Origin: an uncultured Bacteroidota bacterium
GTDB lineage: Bacteria; Bacteroidota; Bacteroidia; Chitinophagales; Chitinophagaceae
Reading direction: 5' to 3'
Assembly: GCA_903913355.1 (NCBI GenBank)
Contig: CAIWKU010000226.1
Coordinates: 1 to 33,903 of the forward strand
DNA: 33,903 bases
Below are positions 17,401 through 24,419 of this stretch, piece by piece (position 1 is the first letter of the stretch; every line of letters starts with the position of its first letter). The notes beneath the pieces were generated by a model. It did not search any database and was not told the origin of the DNA. It saw nothing but the letters and a program-made list of their open reading frames with translations. The translations under genes were made by a program, and so were the position numbers.

Positions 17401-18088
17401 GATAATCATCTGCTAATTTTATTTTCACCAGTCGGCCTTCTTCAATAGTGCAGGAGTTGGCAATTCTTACGACCCCTCCACTCGCTATTACTCTTTTATC
17501 AGTCTGTTCTAAAAAGGGTTTGATCATTTTTAGAAGTGCGTCCTGCTCCAATATACAATCCACGTCTATGCAAACCAGGTAATCATTCGATGAAATATTG
17601 ATACCCACATTCAATGCATCTGCTTTCCCGCCGTTTACCTTATCTACCACTATCAGTTTATGGTAAATACTATTCCGGCTTTTATAGACTCCCCTTACTT
17701 CTTTTGTGTCAATTTGCTGCTGTATAAAAAAATCAATCTTTTCCAGGTCATAGGCTTCTATCAGCTTGTCGAGACTGTCATCTTTACTTCCATCATTAAT
17801 AATAATCACTTCCAGATTGGTATAATAAATAGATAATAGAGAACGAACATTTTCAACAATATTCAACCCCTCATTATACGCCGGCGCCAGTATACTAACC
17901 GTTGGGGCATGAACAGATGCAGCCAGCACCCGAAAATCGGTAAATGCATTTTTTCGCAAATGCTTTTGCGTTTCACCTATTGAGTATAATCCGATAAGTA
18001 CATAGGAAAGCAGCAACACAACAGAATAAATAAATATTCCATAAGTTAAAATATCAAATAATATTTTCGCCGCTATTTGTACAATCAT
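14498..18088 (-). CDS. Fusion of GT2 polysaccharide synthase and LtaS/BcsG-like transferase
   Basis: This is a 1196-residue integral membrane protein with two full enzyme modules. Module 1 (about 1-470) is a BcsA/PgaC-like processive GT2: N-terminal helix 12-36, NDGS (98-101), KADALN (155-160), DVDC (175-178), GED (282-284) and QRNRW (326-330), then helices at about 355-415. The WGEMTRQGF tail at 464-472 is common in Bacteroidota GT2 synthases. No PilZ domain is seen. A Pro/Ser linker (475-505) leads to module 2: five helices (about 533-700) and an alkaline-phosphatase-superfamily domain (795-1140) with E804 in LLVEGLG, nucleophile T844 in GGRTF, H967 in STHDPF, and D1039-H1040 in TGDH. LtaS, MdoB and BcsG relatives transfer phosphoglycerol or phosphoethanolamine. 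A glycan polymerised and modified by one chain is inferred. Its ATG overlaps the stop of the HEAT gene. Confidence 0.9.
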   Translation of the reverse strand: MIVQIAAKILFDILTYGIFIYSVVLLLSYVLIGLYSIGETQKHLRKNAFTDFRVLAASVHAPTVSILAPAYNEGLNIVENVRSLLSIYYTNLEVIIINDGSKDDSLDKLIEAYDLEKIDFFIQQQIDTKEVRGVYKSRNSIYHKLIVVDKVNGGKADALNVGINISSNDYLVCIDVDCILEQDALLKMIKPFLEQTDKRVIASGGVVRIANSCTIEEGRLVKIKLADDYLPQIQILEYIRAFILGRMAWTRLNGLMLISGAFGAFDKEIAIQCGGYNTNTVGEDMELVVRMRRLMEERGEEYVVTYIPDPLCWTEAPASFQILGRQRNRWIRGTFETLYFHRIMFFNPRYNLLGMLSYPYWFFFELCAPAIEFFGFICFLIFALLGMMDWGFFLTYFFFIIFFSYLYSCFAILMEVVTFNQYRRRIDILRLMLTGLTEPFYYHPFVVWSAIKGLFDLFKKEKSWGEMTRQGFAKKTESAPIPISPGSQNTPALQEKTVPEIPKKNHAASLLERSIVPAISKAVLFISRSFTEYSSLVFVLLGLLLFARGIELAIDYSQHGTPAFFWKVVLYGFAKDFSFFLKIIAPIFLVFSFLFLIKEKIAKTLFIVGAIVLVLIQLLLSQYFIKTLVPLGADLWVYSIADIRQTVGASGGVPISLILILVVLVALSIGAFIYFPPRIKIRGLASFVLFIFFIFLSGSGIADLTDSWLPGQEYSNNLSINKADYFFSKSYQYFFPPAVETDIYSDAYSGDYAVGNTKNDSSIFRYIDEKNYPFLHSVDTSVDVLSPFFNHKQTPPNIVILLVEGLGRAFTNEGAYLGNFTPFIDSLAGKSLYWQNFLSEGGRTFAVLPSLVGSLPFTKNGFNELGNRMPPHLSLLNVLEHNGYTSSFYYGGESQFDNMDVFLRKNTIGFINDGKSFPAGYTKMPSQNGFTWGYGDKELFRHYMELTQKSPTSGKPSVNIILTVSTHDPFKINEQAKYLQKFEDRMTALGLTEEVKKQRRNYQYQFASILYMDDAINNFIHEYSKRPDFANTVFLITGDHRMPEIPMNNKIDRYHVPLIIYSPLLKRTARFSSISTHFDITPSLLAWLKKSYKIKTPSVASWMGTGLDTTRGFRNIHAYPIMQTKNDLVDFIKGGFMLSNNNLFRIGQNMELTPEQNPDKQNELTAAFNAFLAKNRQIQGSLKIVPDSILLKFRPH

Positions 18089-19158
18089 CTCTTCAATACA
18101 GATTGAACATGAAATAAGATGGGTTGGTAGGGTGCCGGTATTTCACTTGCTTTTTGTTCAAGTATTTCCCAGCCGTCTGCATAATTATTTGCTATAATGA
18201 TGGCCGTTTTCAATTTTATCTGGTCATTGCTATGTTCCAATAATTGAATTAGTTGAGACTTTTCGTTTTCTGATACCTGGTCCTTTAACGAGTCTAATAT
18301 CCCCAATTGATTCGCCAATGATTCATTGGGCAGATGGGCCATTAATAAAGCAGGGATCGTTTCATCGGCCAATCTCTCTAATGTTTTTAAAGCCTGGTTT
18401 CTTACTGATACCGAAGGATGATTCAGGCAATTGATCACATTTTCCCGTAAACCAAATTGCTGGTATTCTCCGGCAAGTTTTAAACCAAATACCACTACTG
18501 TATCATTTTCAGATAATAACCAGTAGGGTATCCTGTCAGAAAGGTCTTCTTTTGGGGAAGAATGCTTAAGCTGTTCCAATAGTTTTATCTGCTGCCATCC
18601 AGTTAGGGGGTAGGTAATGATATCCAGAAAACGCAAGCCGGCAAAACCCGTTAGGTTAATCACTCCTGTTTGGGCTTCCATTCGAACATATTCATTGTCA
18701 CTATTGGTGCTCTTGTATAATTCGGGTAACATATCCCGCTGGTCCATCATATATATTTCCTGAATACCTTTTGCCCGTATATGCCAGCTTCTTTTCGAAT
18801 GCATTTTTTTAATGGAATCTGCTTTCAATCCCAAATGTTCATACAGCGCTACAATATTATTTGCCGCTACTCCTGAAAAATTTCGTTTACAGGCCAGCAG
18901 CTCCTCCATAACCAATTTCCGGGCCCAGGGGTTTTTCATCATCCGGTAAAACTTCTTAGGTAGAACAACAGATTCGAAAGAATCTTCCATAATAATCGCA
19001 CTAATCCAAACCTGCAGGTTCTTTGAAACACCGCCATTATATAAAAACACCCTTTTTTTATAATACAGATAGGCATAAATGACTACCACAATCAGCAGAA
19101 TGGCAAGGCCCAGTATTTTTATCCCTAAATACAGGTATTCCGGACTAATGTATTTCAT
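18085..19158 (-). CDS. HEAT-repeat protein with N-terminal membrane anchor
   Basis: This is a 357-residue protein from the ATG at 19158 (MKYISPEYLY). The frame also has an ATG at 19230, adding 24 polar residues before the helix, and that start is less likely. One transmembrane helix (about 9-32) is followed by basic residues YYKKR, so the rest should be cytosolic. It is almost all helical with HEAT-like repeats, e.g. EYVRMEAQTGVINLTG, DTVVVFGLKLAGEY, PSVSVRNQALKTLERL and DQIKLKTAIIIANNY. HEAT arrays bind other proteins. The stop overlaps the start of the GT2 fusion gene (ATGA), so the two products are probably made in fixed ratio, and a scaffold or regulator of the synthase is the natural guess. 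A phosphorylated receiver or Hpt from the facing operon could be a partner. Confidence 0.82.
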   Translation of the reverse strand: MKYISPEYLYLGIKILGLAILLIVVVIYAYLYYKKRVFLYNGGVSKNLQVWISAIIMEDSFESVVLPKKFYRMMKNPWARKLVMEELLACKRNFSGVAANNIVALYEHLGLKADSIKKMHSKRSWHIRAKGIQEIYMMDQRDMLPELYKSTNSDNEYVRMEAQTGVINLTGFAGLRFLDIITYPLTGWQQIKLLEQLKHSSPKEDLSDRIPYWLLSENDTVVVFGLKLAGEYQQFGLRENVINCLNHPSVSVRNQALKTLERLADETIPALLMAHLPNESLANQLGILDSLKDQVSENEKSQLIQLLEHSNDQIKLKTAIIIANNYADGWEILEQKASEIPAPYQPILFHVQSVLKR

Positions 19159-19347
19159 TACCGTATTGGTAAAGAAGTTATCTAACAGGCAGGATTTTAC
19201 ACTAGTATGACTGATTCTAATCATTGGCATCCAACTAAAACGATTTCTCCGGACATTTATAGATTTGTCTTTCTTTCATTAAAAAAACGAACTTCATTAA
19301 AGTTAAGAAAACAATCCCTTTGTTCGGGTTTGCCGGAATAAAACTAA

Positions 19348-19378
19348 TTTGTAATTAGCCCTTTCTCAACTAGGTTTG
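19348..19378 (+). promoter_or_regulatory. Consensus Bacteroidota promoter of the KdnB-like gene
   Basis: TTTG at 19348-19351 and TAGGTTTG at 19371-19378 are separated by exactly 19 bp, an ideal match to the TTTG-N19-TAnnTTTG promoter read by the primary sigma factor of this phylum. Transcription would start near 19385, about 36 nt before the ATG at 19421. Confidence 0.8.
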
Positions 19379-19420
19379 CATAATAATTGATGCGCTTTTA
19401 ATCGCTTAAAAAAGAGTAAC

Positions 19421-20494
19421 ATGAGTTTTCGCAATTTTAAAATGGTTAGTTATGTCGTTTACGGACGCGGTAGCTTTAACCAACTCGATGAAATATTAGC
19501 ACCCCAAAGAAAAGGAGACGCTCCCATGGTTTTTTTGGTTGATCATTTTTTTGATGGGAAACCCTTTCTCAACAGGATTCCCCTGCGTGGAAAAGATAAG
19601 ATCGTGATCGTTGATGTAACACAGGAACCCAAAACCAAACAGGTTGATGCATTAGCTGATCAGCTAAAAGAAGAATTTGGTACCATTAGCGGAGTAATTG
19701 GTATTGGTGGGGGTTCTGCTATGGATCTGGCAAAAGCGGTTTCGCTCATGATGACCAATCCCGGCTCTTCTGCCGATTATCAGGGCTGGGACCTGGTAAA
19801 ACATCCCGGTGTATATAAAGCCGGCATCCCAACATTAAGCGGTACGGGTGCAGAAGTTAGCCGAACCACCGTATTAACCGGTCCAACCCGTAAACTGGGT
19901 ATGAACAGCGATTTCACTCCCTTTGATCAAATTGTTCTGGATCCGGATTTGACCAAAGATGCGCCGGTTAACCAGCGTTTCTATACAGGCATGGATTGTT
20001 ATATCCATTGTATTGAAAGTCTGGAGGGAACTTTTCTAAATGAATTCAGCAAAAGCTATGGTGAGAAAGCATTACAATTATGCCAGAAAGTATTTGTTGA
20101 AAAAAATCATTGGGATGAGGAATCTGATGAACAACTAATGATGGCATCTTATGCAGGCGGAATGAGTATTGCCTATTCGCAGGTTGGGGTAGCGCACGCT
20201 GTAAGTTATGGATTAAGTTATCTGCTGGGAACCAAGCATGGTATTGGAAACTGTATTGTAATGAACCATATCGAAGAATTTTATCCTGCCGGAGTAAAAG
20301 AATTCAAACACATGGTTGCTAAAAATAATATTGAGATTCCTGCCGGCATTTGTAAAGGATTAACAGATGAACAATTTGATACAATGATCAATGTATCCCT
20401 GGGTATGAAACCTTTATGGGAAAATGCATTGGGTAAGAACTGGGAATCTATTATGACAAGAGATAAACTTCGTGCACTCTACGAAAAATTATAA
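19421..20494 (+). CDS. kdnB: Iron-containing alcohol dehydrogenase, KdnB-like Kdo 8-oxidase
   Basis: This is a 357-residue group III metal-dependent alcohol dehydrogenase. The nucleotide site is GIGGGSAMD (94-102), with PTLSGTGAEVSRT at 137-149. The metal ligands fit D192, H196, H259 and H273 (MDCYIH, VAHAVSYG, TKHGIGN). The whole sequence, including the N terminus MSFRNFKMVSYVVYGRGSF and the ADYQGWDLVK segment, resembles Shewanella KdnB as I recall it. KdnB oxidises Kdo at C8 so that the aminotransferase KdnA can make 8-amino-8-deoxy-Kdo for lipopolysaccharide. No kdnA is in the window, so it must be elsewhere if the pathway is complete. The gene is monocistronic, with a strong promoter and terminator, and divergent from the HEAT/GT2 operon. 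If not KdnB, it is a close sugar-alcohol oxidoreductase. Confidence 0.75.
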   Translation: MSFRNFKMVSYVVYGRGSFNQLDEILAPQRKGDAPMVFLVDHFFDGKPFLNRIPLRGKDKIVIVDVTQEPKTKQVDALADQLKEEFGTISGVIGIGGGSAMDLAKAVSLMMTNPGSSADYQGWDLVKHPGVYKAGIPTLSGTGAEVSRTTVLTGPTRKLGMNSDFTPFDQIVLDPDLTKDAPVNQRFYTGMDCYIHCIESLEGTFLNEFSKSYGEKALQLCQKVFVEKNHWDEESDEQLMMASYAGGMSIAYSQVGVAHAVSYGLSYLLGTKHGIGNCIVMNHIEEFYPAGVKEFKHMVAKNNIEIPAGICKGLTDEQFDTMINVSLGMKPLWENALGKNWESIMTRDKLRALYEKL

Positions 20495-20505
20495 AACCCT
20501 TTAGT

Positions 20506-20532
20506 AACGCAGCCCTCTGGCTGCGTTTTTTT
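20506..20532 (+). terminator. Intrinsic terminator of the KdnB-like gene
   Basis: A perfect 9-bp stem (AACGCAGCC / GGCTGCGTT) with a CTCT loop runs into seven T residues. It begins 11 bp after the stop codon at 20494 and is a textbook Rho-independent terminator. Confidence 0.92.
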
Positions 20533-20703
20533 ATTCCATACTCTGCATAAACGGAATAACTTCAAGCACCTTCCACCCTTGTAAAAAGGAATCAGATTTC
20601 CTCCCCTCATTATTTATTACCAGTAAAGTATCGGTATTTCTTTACTCGTATTCATTAATCCAGTAATTTACTACTCAGTTTTTACCACCCCAACCAGCTA
20701 TTT

Positions 20704-23700
20704 ATGAAAAAATCAGTCCTGCTAAGTTTTTGCTTATTGGCAACAATGTTTATCGCTAATGCACAAGGGTATTCCCCCTCGCTTTTTAATAGTATGCAAT
20801 GGAGAATGATTGGGCCACATCGTGGTGGCCGAACAGTAGGTGCTGTGGGTGTGGTGCAACAGCCGGGTGTATTTTATATTGGTGTAAATAACGGCGGTGT
20901 ATGGAAAACCAATGATTATGGCAGAACCTGGAACCCCATCTTCGACCAGCAATCTACCGGCTCCGTAGGTGATGTGGCTGTGGCTGAATCCAATCCCAAC
21001 GTAGTATATGTTGGTTGTGGTGAAGGTATCCAAAGACCCGATTTGTCAATCGGCGATGGTGTATATAAATCAACCGATGCCGGTAAAACCTGGCAAAATA
21101 TGGGACTGAAAGATGGTCAGCAGATTGGCGATATTGTTATCGACCCAAAAAACGAAAATCGCGTTTTTGTTGCTGTCCTGGGTCACCCTTATGGCCCTAA
21201 TACCGAAAGAGGCGTTTACCGTTCATTGGATGGTGGCAAAACATGGGAGCGTGTATTATATAAAGACGAGAATACAGGTGCTATACAAGTTAGTTTCGAT
21301 CCCAATAATTCAGAGATCCTGTATGCGGATCTATGGGCTGGCAGACAGGGGCCCTGGGAAAATGGCGCCTGGAACGGAAAAGAAAGTGGTCTATACAAAT
21401 CTACCGATGGCGGAACTACCTGGAAAAAATTGACAAAGGGGTTGCCTACTGTTGAACAGGGTTTGGGAAGAATTGGATTTTGTACGGCACCCTCCAATAG
21501 CAACCGTATGTATGCAACCGTTGATGCGGGCAGATATGGCGGTGTGTATAGAAGTGATGATGCTGGAGAAAGTTGGATCAATATCAATAGCGATGGCCGG
21601 TTCTGGGGTAGGGGAAGCGATTTTGCAGAAATCAAAGCAGATCCTATCAATGCAGATATTGTATATAGCGCCAATGTAGTTACCTGGAAATCGATTGATG
21701 GTGGAAAAACATGGACAGGTTTTCGGGGTGCTCCAGGTGGAGATGATTACCACCGTATCTGGATCAACCCAACCAATCCAAAAATAATGCTGATCGCGCT
21801 GGATCAGGGTGCAATCATCACTACCAATGGAGGAGAAACCTTTTCTTCCTGGTATAATCAACCCACCGCTCAGTTCTATCATGTAAATACTGATAATGCG
21901 TTCCCTTATAATGTATACGGCGGACAACAGGAAAGTGGTTCCGTAGGAATTGCTTCACGCGGAAATGATGGCCAGATTACTTTACGCGAATGGCATCCTG
22001 TGGGTGTGGAAGAATATGGATATGTTGCACCTGATCCTCTAGACCCCAATATTATTTACGGCGGCAAACTCACCAAATACGATAAAAGAACCGGCCAGGT
22101 ACAAAATATTTCTCCTGAAATTGGTCGTAGTGGAAAATATCGTTTCCTAAGAACCGCACCAGTTTTGTTTTCACCGATTGATCCGAAAACACTGTATTAT
22201 GCCGGCAATGTACTTTTCAAAACACAGAATGGAGGCAATACCTGGCAGGTAATCAGTCCCGATCTAACCCGCGAAAGTTGGGATATCCCCGCCAGTGTAG
22301 GTATTTACAGTTCAGATGATCTGAAAAAAATGCCTCGTCGGGGTGTGATCTATACCATTGCACCTTCATTTAAAGATATCAATACCATCTGGGTGGGTAC
22401 CGATGATGGTTTTATTCAGGTAACCAAAGACGGTGGTAAAACATGGAAAAATGTTACGCCTCCAGAGATCAGCTCCTGGAGTAAGATCTCATTAATGGAA
22501 GCCAGTCATACAGATGTAAACACAGTTTACGCTGCTGTAAACAGAATCCGTTGTGATGATATGCATCCTTACGCTTACAAAACCAATGATGGTGGTAAAA
22601 CCTGGAAACTGATTACCAATGGACTTCCCTCCAACGAACCTATCAATGTGGTTCGGGAAGATCCTTATCGTAAGGGTTTGTTATATGCTGGTTCTGAAAA
22701 TGCAGTATATGTTTCTTTTGATGAAGGAGAACATTGGCAATCGCTTCGATTAAACATGCCACCTACTTCCGTTCGTGATTTGGTGATCAAAGATGATGAC
22801 CTGGTAATCGGAACACATGGCCGCGGATTCTGGATATTAGATGATCTGACACCTCTTCGTCAATTAAATGAAAAAACTGCCGCCAGCACTGCTATTTTAT
22901 ACAAACCACAGCAGGCGCTTCGTATCCGCTGGAATATGAATCCGGATACACCGATACCACAAGAAGAAGCTGCCGGACAAAATCCACCCGATGGAGCCGT
23001 GATAGATTATTTTTTAAAAGAGGATGTAAAAGGAGAAGTAACGCTTGAAATTCTTGATGCTGCCGGAAAATCAATACGCAAATACAGTAGTAATGATAAG
23101 CCTTATGAAGTAGGTCCCGTAAATATTCCTTTATACTGGATTCGTCCGCAACAGATTTTATCTGCCCAGGCGGGTTCGCATCGTTTTCTTTGGGATCTGC
23201 ACTATAATCCCCTGGAAGGAGAAGCACCCAACTATCCCATCTCAGCAACGTATATGAATACGGCTCCAGAACCCACGTCGCCATGGGCAATGCCTGGTAA
23301 TTATACTGCAAAATTGACCGTTAATGGAACAGTTTACTCGCAATCTTTTTCTGTTAAAATGGATCCGCGTGTAAAAACCAGTATCGCTGATTTACAAAAA
23401 CAACATGATTTATCTCTTCAATGTTATGAAGGAAGAAAATCTGCTAAACAGGCGGTAGCAGAAATTTCCGAAGCGCGCAAACAATTAAAAGCCGCGATTG
23501 CAAAAGGCGGGGCGAATAGTGCCTCCCTGACGGCGCTTGATCAAAAAGCAGGAGAACTGGAAGGAGTATCAAGAGGCAGAGGTCCGGGTGGTGGCGGCGG
23601 TGCTGCTGCAACCGGAATAAGTTTTGGTCGGGTTTCTTCTTCTTTAGGCGGTTTATTTAATGTGTTGCATGGTGCAGATATGCCACCCACTTCACAAGCC

Positions 23701-23796
23701 ATTGCCGCTGCCAATGAAAGTATTGCTCAGATAAATGAACTGAAAGCTAAATGGAGTAAAATAAAAGCAGATATACAAGTAGCTCTAAAAAATTGA
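20704..23796 (+). CDS. Secreted VPS10/sortilin-like BNR-repeat protein
   Basis: This is a 1030-residue exoprotein with a signal peptide (1-20, cleavage near ANAQ-G). About eleven Asp-box (BNR) hairpins of the type S/T-x-D-x-G-x-T-W are visible, beginning TNDYGRTW (69-76) and STDAGKTW (123-130), then SLDGGKTW, STDGGTTW, SDDAGESW, SIDGGKTW, TQNGGNTW, TKDGGKTW, TNDGGKTW and looser copies. These form one or two beta-propellers like the VPS10 domain of sortilin. After about residue 720 a beta-rich region (LEILDAAGKSIRKY, KLTVNGTVYSQSF) follows, then a helical tail interrupted by a short Gly/Ala linker near 958-970. Relatives are often labelled glycosyl hydrolase, but no catalytic residues support that. 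A role in binding or processing extracellular peptides or glycans is possible. It stands alone between two hairpins. Confidence 0.85.
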   Translation: MKKSVLLSFCLLATMFIANAQGYSPSLFNSMQWRMIGPHRGGRTVGAVGVVQQPGVFYIGVNNGGVWKTNDYGRTWNPIFDQQSTGSVGDVAVAESNPNVVYVGCGEGIQRPDLSIGDGVYKSTDAGKTWQNMGLKDGQQIGDIVIDPKNENRVFVAVLGHPYGPNTERGVYRSLDGGKTWERVLYKDENTGAIQVSFDPNNSEILYADLWAGRQGPWENGAWNGKESGLYKSTDGGTTWKKLTKGLPTVEQGLGRIGFCTAPSNSNRMYATVDAGRYGGVYRSDDAGESWININSDGRFWGRGSDFAEIKADPINADIVYSANVVTWKSIDGGKTWTGFRGAPGGDDYHRIWINPTNPKIMLIALDQGAIITTNGGETFSSWYNQPTAQFYHVNTDNAFPYNVYGGQQESGSVGIASRGNDGQITLREWHPVGVEEYGYVAPDPLDPNIIYGGKLTKYDKRTGQVQNISPEIGRSGKYRFLRTAPVLFSPIDPKTLYYAGNVLFKTQNGGNTWQVISPDLTRESWDIPASVGIYSSDDLKKMPRRGVIYTIAPSFKDINTIWVGTDDGFIQVTKDGGKTWKNVTPPEISSWSKISLMEASHTDVNTVYAAVNRIRCDDMHPYAYKTNDGGKTWKLITNGLPSNEPINVVREDPYRKGLLYAGSENAVYVSFDEGEHWQSLRLNMPPTSVRDLVIKDDDLVIGTHGRGFWILDDLTPLRQLNEKTAASTAILYKPQQALRIRWNMNPDTPIPQEEAAGQNPPDGAVIDYFLKEDVKGEVTLEILDAAGKSIRKYSSNDKPYEVGPVNIPLYWIRPQQILSAQAGSHRFLWDLHYNPLEGEAPNYPISATYMNTAPEPTSPWAMPGNYTAKLTVNGTVYSQSFSVKMDPRVKTSIADLQKQHDLSLQCYEGRKSAKQAVAEISEARKQLKAAIAKGGANSASLTALDQKAGELEGVSRGRGPGGGGGAAATGISFGRVSSSLGGLFNVLHGADMPPTSQAIAAANESIAQINELKAKWSKIKADIQVALKN

Positions 23797-23821
23797 TTCA
23801 ACCAGAGAAACCCATCTATAC

Positions 23822-23854
23822 AACCACTCAATCAGAAAATCTGATTGAGTGGTT
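23822..23854 (+). terminator. Long perfect hairpin after the BNR gene
   Basis: AACCACTCAATCAGA and TCTGATTGAGTGGTT pair over 15 bp with an AAA loop, 25 bp after the stop. The T run that follows is poor (TT-TCTC), so it may act as a weak terminator or an mRNA 3'-end stabiliser. A second small inverted repeat (CTCAAT-AAAA-ATTGAG, 23856-23871) follows at once. Confidence 0.65.
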
Positions 23855-23899
23855 TCTCAATAAAAATTGAGGCCGGGTATTTCTACAGATCCTGGCTAT

Positions 23900-24403
23900 A
23901 TGATTGAAACCGATCGCTTAAAAATTATCCCCCTTTCCTCGGAGCAATTGCTATTGTATGTAAACAGCGACCATGGTTTTGAAAAACAATTTGAACTTCA
24001 TTCTTTTCCCCGATTTTTTACTCCCGAGCTGATACAAACACTCGAGCATGGAATTATTCCCGCGTTAAAAAATCCTAAAAAAAATTGGCTGTTCATTACT
24101 TTATGGGTAATTATTTTAAAAAAAGAAAATCGTGTGGTGGGCGATTTATTTTTTAAAGGCGAGCCCGATGAGAAAGGAGAAATCGAAATTGGCTATAGCG
24201 TGTATGAGACACATAGAAACCGGGGTATTATGACAGAAGCCGTAAAGGGAATTATCTCCTGGGCCGTTCATCAAAAAAATATAAAAGCCATAAAAGCGGA
24301 AACGCAAAACAATAATCCCGGTTCTATGAAAGTGCTTTTCAATAATGCTTTTATGATTCAACAACAAAAGGGGAGCTCTGTCTGGCTGAAAAAAGCGCTA
24401 TAG
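23900..24403 (+). CDS. GNAT family N-acetyltransferase
   Basis: This is a 167-residue cytosolic acetyltransferase of the RimJ/RimL type. It starts MIETDRLKIIPLSSEQL, the usual ETxRLxxxPL opening of this group, which favours the ATG at 23900 over the TTG at 23867 inside the preceding hairpin region. The acetyl-CoA motif is GEIEIGYSVYETHRNRGIMT, where RNRGIMTEAV corresponds to the Q/RxxGxG/A pyrophosphate loop. A NNPGSMKVLFNNAF segment follows, as expected for motif B. The acceptor (protein N terminus, antibiotic or metabolite) is unknown. The gene converges with the GH18 gene, 16 bp between stops. Confidence 0.88.
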   Translation: MIETDRLKIIPLSSEQLLLYVNSDHGFEKQFELHSFPRFFTPELIQTLEHGIIPALKNPKKNWLFITLWVIILKKENRVVGDLFFKGEPDEKGEIEIGYSVYETHRNRGIMTEAVKGIISWAVHQKNIKAIKAETQNNNPGSMKVLFNNAFMIQQQKGSSVWLKKAL

Positions 24404-24419
24404 CCAACACAGTGATTTC

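Noticed and set aside
14498-18088. Bacterial cellulose or lipoteichoic acid synthesis as the product
   Set aside because: No BcsB, PilZ, BcsC or endoglucanase is present for a cellulose call, and a Gram-negative bacterium would not make lipoteichoic acid. Only the domain chemistry is supported, so the product is left open.
21391-21927. 178-codon minus-strand open frame inside the BNR gene
   Set aside because: The repeated codon pattern of the Asp-box repeats keeps the antisense frame open. The Ile/Cys-rich product looks random.
20704-23796. DNA-level tandem repeat from the recurring GATGGTGGTAAAACATGG-like units
   Set aside because: The similarity is the coding of Asp-box protein repeats at irregular spacing, not a nucleotide tandem array.
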